Source: Volvox africanus (taxonomy: Eukaryota > Chlorophyta > Chlorophyceae > Chlamydomonadales > Volvocaceae). From it: a DNA stretch of 64,000 nucleotides. A program made the translations under genes and the position numbers. How positions within the stretch are numbered: the first letter of the stretch is position 1; each line of letters opens with the position of its first letter. This document shows, one piece after another, positions 60,987 to 64,000 of the stretch. The notes below the pieces were generated by a model. The model searched no databases, was not told the DNA's origin, and saw only the letters and a program-made list of their open reading frames with translations. The stretch covers positions 1-64,000 of the forward strand of contig BSDZ01000126.1 of NCBI GenBank assembly GCA_030268105.1, written 5' to 3'.

Positions 60987-63527
60987 ATGATCTCGCTGTT
61001 GGTGAAACTGGGCTTCAAGCCTAAGGATCGTGCTTATGAGAGGATCGACACAATCTCGGACACCAACAGCACCGCTAACGATAATGACAGCGTTATGAGC
61101 AACAGCAGCTGCCTAAATGGCAAAGCTGTAGAGCAGCCTGCAGGTGGAGTGGTCGTCACTCCTTTGCGTGAACTAATGAAGAAGTTTAGCCGCAAGTGGA
61201 TTCCGACAGAAAAGGTGAATTCGTGTTGCTGTCTTTCCTGATGTTCAGTTCTAAGTAAGGCCAACTCCCATCAAGCCTGCCTTTCGTCGTCGTTTATGTT
61301 TTCTTCGATTCCGTCTTTTTTCGGTCATTCCGTGACATCCCATCCCTTCCACCTTTTCTGTCGCAGCCTCTTCAGCGGTTCGGGAAGCTCGAGGGCGAAG
61401 AATCCTTGACGTTGCAGGAGCGGTTGTCCGCGCGGCGCCTGCAAATAGCTGAGAAGGGGACTCTGCTTAAGGTCCTGCTATCCTGGGTGAGTTTGAGCTG
61501 ATCAGGAGTTTGCTCCAGCAGTGGTGATGGGTGTTGAGATGCCTTGGGGGTCGCTTGTCTGACAGTCGCTCGATGTGATTGGGCCATGCGCCGACCCGCA
61601 CCGCTTGCTGACTATCGACCAACGTGTCGACCCCCCGTCTTTTGCGTGCGCACAACAGAAGGGCGCGCCCGAGAATCTTCACCAGGCCGGAGCCCAACTG
61701 GAAGCCCAGCCAGTTCCAGCAGCGCAGCAGGTGGTGGGTCAGACCTGACGCCTGAGGGGGTTCCGGGGAGGAGGTCGCCTTTCTCATACCAGTGCGCGGC
61801 TTGTGCTGCACTGTGTTGGTTGCAAAGTGCCTGCAGGAAAGCGCTTCTCAGGGGAGGCGAATGGGGAACATGGTTTCCGAGGGGAGGGGAGACGGACGGA
61901 GGGAGTTGCCCGAGGGTGACACGGGGGTGGGCTCATCATACATGTCGTTATTTTGTCGTCGTTCAGATGTCGCCGAAACTAATTTGTGTACATGCGCTTG
62001 TGTTTGGACGTCCAATACCCCCTCGGAAACACATCAAGATGCTTTCCGTGATGCAGATGTTCCATGTCTACGCACGTAAACGGTGCACTAACTGATGAAA
62101 AGCTTTTTTGTGTGTCTCGTTCTCTGCCAGCAGGAGCCGCAGCTGGAGAGTGAGGAGAACAACGTGCAGCAATGCGCGGGTGGCGTGATGGCCCCGTCGG
62201 GGTTGGCGGGAGCAGCGGCGGCCATTGAGCTAGCATATCAGCGGTAGGTGCAGTGTATAACTAGGTGTACGGCGGAGTGACGTGGTAGTGCGTGGCGGTC
62301 TGAGTACGTGGCGGCAAATGCATGAAGGAGTACGTGTTTCGGATGTGCGACTTCCTGTTTACCCGAAACCCACAATGCTGGGATCTCTTGCTTACACCTG
62401 CAACCCCACCCATGCCTTTTCCATACAGGTTGGACGAGACCACCGAAGCTGAGGGCTTCGAGGGCTTCCAAGTCCAGGTGCGTGGGCAAGAAGTCATCGA
62501 AGCAACATAGTCTTATGTATACAAAACCCGACAACTGCTGGATGTTCGCTCTTTTATCTGCAGGTGTCAGATTTGATTTCGCAACTCGAGAAGCTGAGGT
62601 CGGGGGCCGCCATGATGGAGGCCAGGAAGGGGGGCCTTTCCGGGGCCTCTACAGACCTGCAGGGCAGCAGCATCACTGCCAAATTTGCCATCATCCCTGC
62701 CGCCAGCTGTCCTGCTATGGGCGCCACGAGTCCGCCTTCTGCAGTCGAAGTCGCAGATGCTGGTGCCGCTTCCATTTTCATCAACAAGGCTGCGCAGCAA
62801 CCCCAGGAGTTGTACCAACCCCTGGAGCTCACGCAGCCACCAAAACCGCACCCGAAAACCCCAGAGCGGCGTCTGCCCCCTGAGGCACGGAACTGGGGTC
62901 TGCAGGACTGCCGGTCCTGGGCGGGGGAGCAGCATTGGTCGTCCTGGGCGGAGGTTCAGGCGTTTACCAAGACGCTTGAGCCGACCCTGGCAGAAGCCAT
63001 TCGTGAAGCAAGTAAGTCTGGTGGTGTGCACGTCGCGCTCCATCTCATGCTAGCTAGGTGCATGGTACTGCTGAGGGGTTGTCATTGTGTGAGGGGTTGT
63101 GAAAAGACACCCCTGAAACTAGGTCTGCTGACTGGTTTGGCTCCCAAGTATCCTGTTCTATCTGCTGACTCAGCAGGCAGTGGGCCTTGCCACCTGCTGT
63201 CTGCCTGCACATCTAAGCGCAGCCCACCTTACATTAATTGATTTCTGGCACAGAGACGTTCGCTCTCCCCCACACACTTTGCCCTCTTTAGGCCTCGAGC
63301 ACAATCCACTTGTTGCCTTCGGGAAGGAGCAGGCGGCAGCTCCAGCAATTTCCTATGTGCAGCTCAAGCTGATGGAGCTTTGTGGCTCCAATCGTTGGGG
63401 GACGGCGTCCATCAAGGCCGCCTCGCTTGAGGGGCCCCGCAAGAGGCGCCCTTTCTTGGCGGCCTTCCTAAGGGCTGCCAAGGGAATCACAGAGCCGTGT
63501 GTTCAGCGTGGGGGCATTCGGCTCTGA
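60987..63527 (+). CDS. Spliced 420-residue array protein, intact copy with a divergent intron 6
   Basis: Exons are 60987-61214, 61367-61486, 61659-61730, 62134-62243, 62429-62477, 62564-63011 and 63292-63527. The predicted protein is identical to that of the other intact copies. Intron 6 is 280 bp and contains a private cluster of changes (CATGGTACTGCTGAGG near 63061 and CCTGAAACTAGG near 63112). These leave donor GTAAGT and acceptor TTTAG untouched. If intron 6 were retained, reading would continue about 75 codons past the donor, so retention would still miss exon 7. Confidence 0.74.
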
Positions 63528-64000
63528 TCGAGCTGGGGCGGTTTTGCAGGAAGTGCACGCACTGATATGTACCTACTACCCTCCTTGCTAGCTAGCCGGA
63601 TTGCTAGATGGTCATCTCGAGCCATCGATTTTGTTTGCCAAGTCGTGATGCTTAGCGTTGTTAAACACTGCACCCTTAATCGACGGTGACGTGGTTATTA
63701 AGAAAAGAGGGACTCAAGACACCTAGAGCGGAACTAAAGGCTCTGAGGCCTGATGGTGACCGTGACCATGGCCGTAGTAGCACCAAGGGGCGGTGACTGG
63801 CTGAATAGCGCGGCACTTTACATTACGTATGTTAGGGCTCTCGTGAGAGATGTCCGGTGTGGTGGCTTGCAGGTGGCTGCTGCGGCTTAGGCGTGATGTT
63901 AGGCTGGGGTTTGCAGGTTTGGTTAGCTTTCTCATGTACATGTTTGTTTTCGGGCACCCCCAGTTTTGTATGTGGTATTCTGTGTTCTTTTTATCGTACC
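63528..64000 (+). other. Start of the unit 13 spacer, cut by the window end
   Basis: This is the 3'-flanking segment up to the first 25 bases of the first 174-bp subrepeat. It has TACGTATG like units 10 to 12 but GATGTCCGGTG like units 1 to 9. Confidence 0.7.
63976..64000 (+). repeat. 174-bp subrepeat, first copy, cut by the window end (unit 13)
   Basis: Only the first 25 bases (TATTCTGTGTTC and onward) are present, so the copy number of this unit is unknown. Confidence 0.9.

Larger units (their letters stand above)
56647..61844 (+). repeat. Array unit 12
   Basis: This 5198-bp unit is nearly identical to unit 11, including the private GCAGTCCGAC state in the third subrepeat (near 59210) and TCTATCCG. 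It differs from unit 11 at CATGAATTG in intron 6. Units 11 and 12 look like the most recent duplication or conversion pair in the window. Confidence 0.96.
1..64000 (+). repeat. Head-to-tail tandem array (macrosatellite) of a 5.0-5.2 kb gene-bearing unit
   Basis: The same sequence recurs in the same orientation across the entire window. Measured from the anchor TTCTCAGGGGAGGCG, successive unit lengths are 5179, 5016, 5193, 5044, 5216, 5014, 5199, 5188, 5201, 5198, 5198 and 5198 bp, followed by 2156 bp of a thirteenth unit. The short class near 5.02 kb differs from the long class near 5.2 kb mainly by one 174-bp subrepeat. Outside the indel-rich units, neighbouring copies differ at only a handful of positions per unit. 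No unique DNA, inverted unit or inserted element interrupts the array, and both window ends lie inside a unit. This is what repeated unequal crossing-over in a eukaryotic nuclear genome produces. The choice of unit start is arbitrary. Confidence 0.97.
61845..64000 (+). repeat. Array unit 13, cut by the window end
   Basis: This partial unit ends inside the first 174-bp subrepeat. It has right-half markers and TACGTATG, but the undeleted GATGTCCGGTG, unlike units 10 to 12. A private cluster of changes lies in intron 6 between about 63066 and 63119. Confidence 0.95.

Noticed and set aside
1..64000. Ribosomal DNA or 5S/spliced-leader array
   Set aside because: The unit size would fit, but no rRNA core sequence, 5S internal control region or spliced-leader motif is recognisable, and the unit contains a spliced protein-coding frame.
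1..64000. Tandemly nested transposons or viral insertions
   Set aside because: I see no terminal inverted repeats, LTRs, target-site duplications or transposase, integrase or polymerase motifs in the unit on either strand.

Overview
The whole window is one head-to-tail tandem array of a macrosatellite-sized unit, about 5.0 to 5.2 kb long. I count twelve consecutive units plus a thirteenth cut by the window end. Anchored on the motif TTCTCAGGGGAGGCG, units begin at 1, 5180, 10196, 15389, 20433, 25649, 30663, 35862, 41050, 46251, 51449, 56647 and 61845. No unique flanking sequence is visible on either side, so the array extends beyond the window in both directions.

The DNA is eukaryotic and nuclear in character. 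Each unit holds one plus-strand gene that only makes sense when spliced: seven exons separated by six short GT-AG introns (86 to 397 bp) whose phases all agree. The spliced frame gives a 420-residue protein ending in TGA. There is no bacterial gene organisation, no rRNA or tRNA that I can recognise, and no transposase, reverse transcriptase or integrase motif. The introns are short and not AT-rich and codon use is balanced, which suggests an alga or other protist rather than a land plant or vertebrate. I cannot name the lineage. I do not recognise the protein family.

Each period reads: gene (about 2.54 kb), then a spacer (about 2.5 to 2.66 kb), then the next gene. The spacer holds a 3'-flanking segment, an inner tandem array of three or four 174-bp subrepeats with a G-rich core, an older 79-bp tandem duplication with CCAAT-like sites, a 38-bp perfect alternating purine-pyrimidine tract, and about 1 kb of upstream sequence before the start codon. 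Seven gene copies are intact and predict the same 420-residue protein (starts at 9338, 35004, 40192, 45393, 50591, 55789 and 60987). Five others (4323, 14531, 19575, 24789, 29804) and the partial copy at the left edge carry frame-breaking single-base indels.

Two patterns go beyond simple duplication. First, single-nucleotide and short-indel markers form a patchwork along the array. The left units share one set, the right units share another, and the last three full units have exactly the same length of 5198 bp, as expected from recent unequal exchange and gene conversion. Second, the unit at 15389-20432, and to a lesser degree its right neighbour and the left window edge, are peppered with one-base indels spread evenly over exons, introns and spacer. 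This looks more like poorly polished long-read consensus than biological decay, so the broken status of those copies should be treated with caution.
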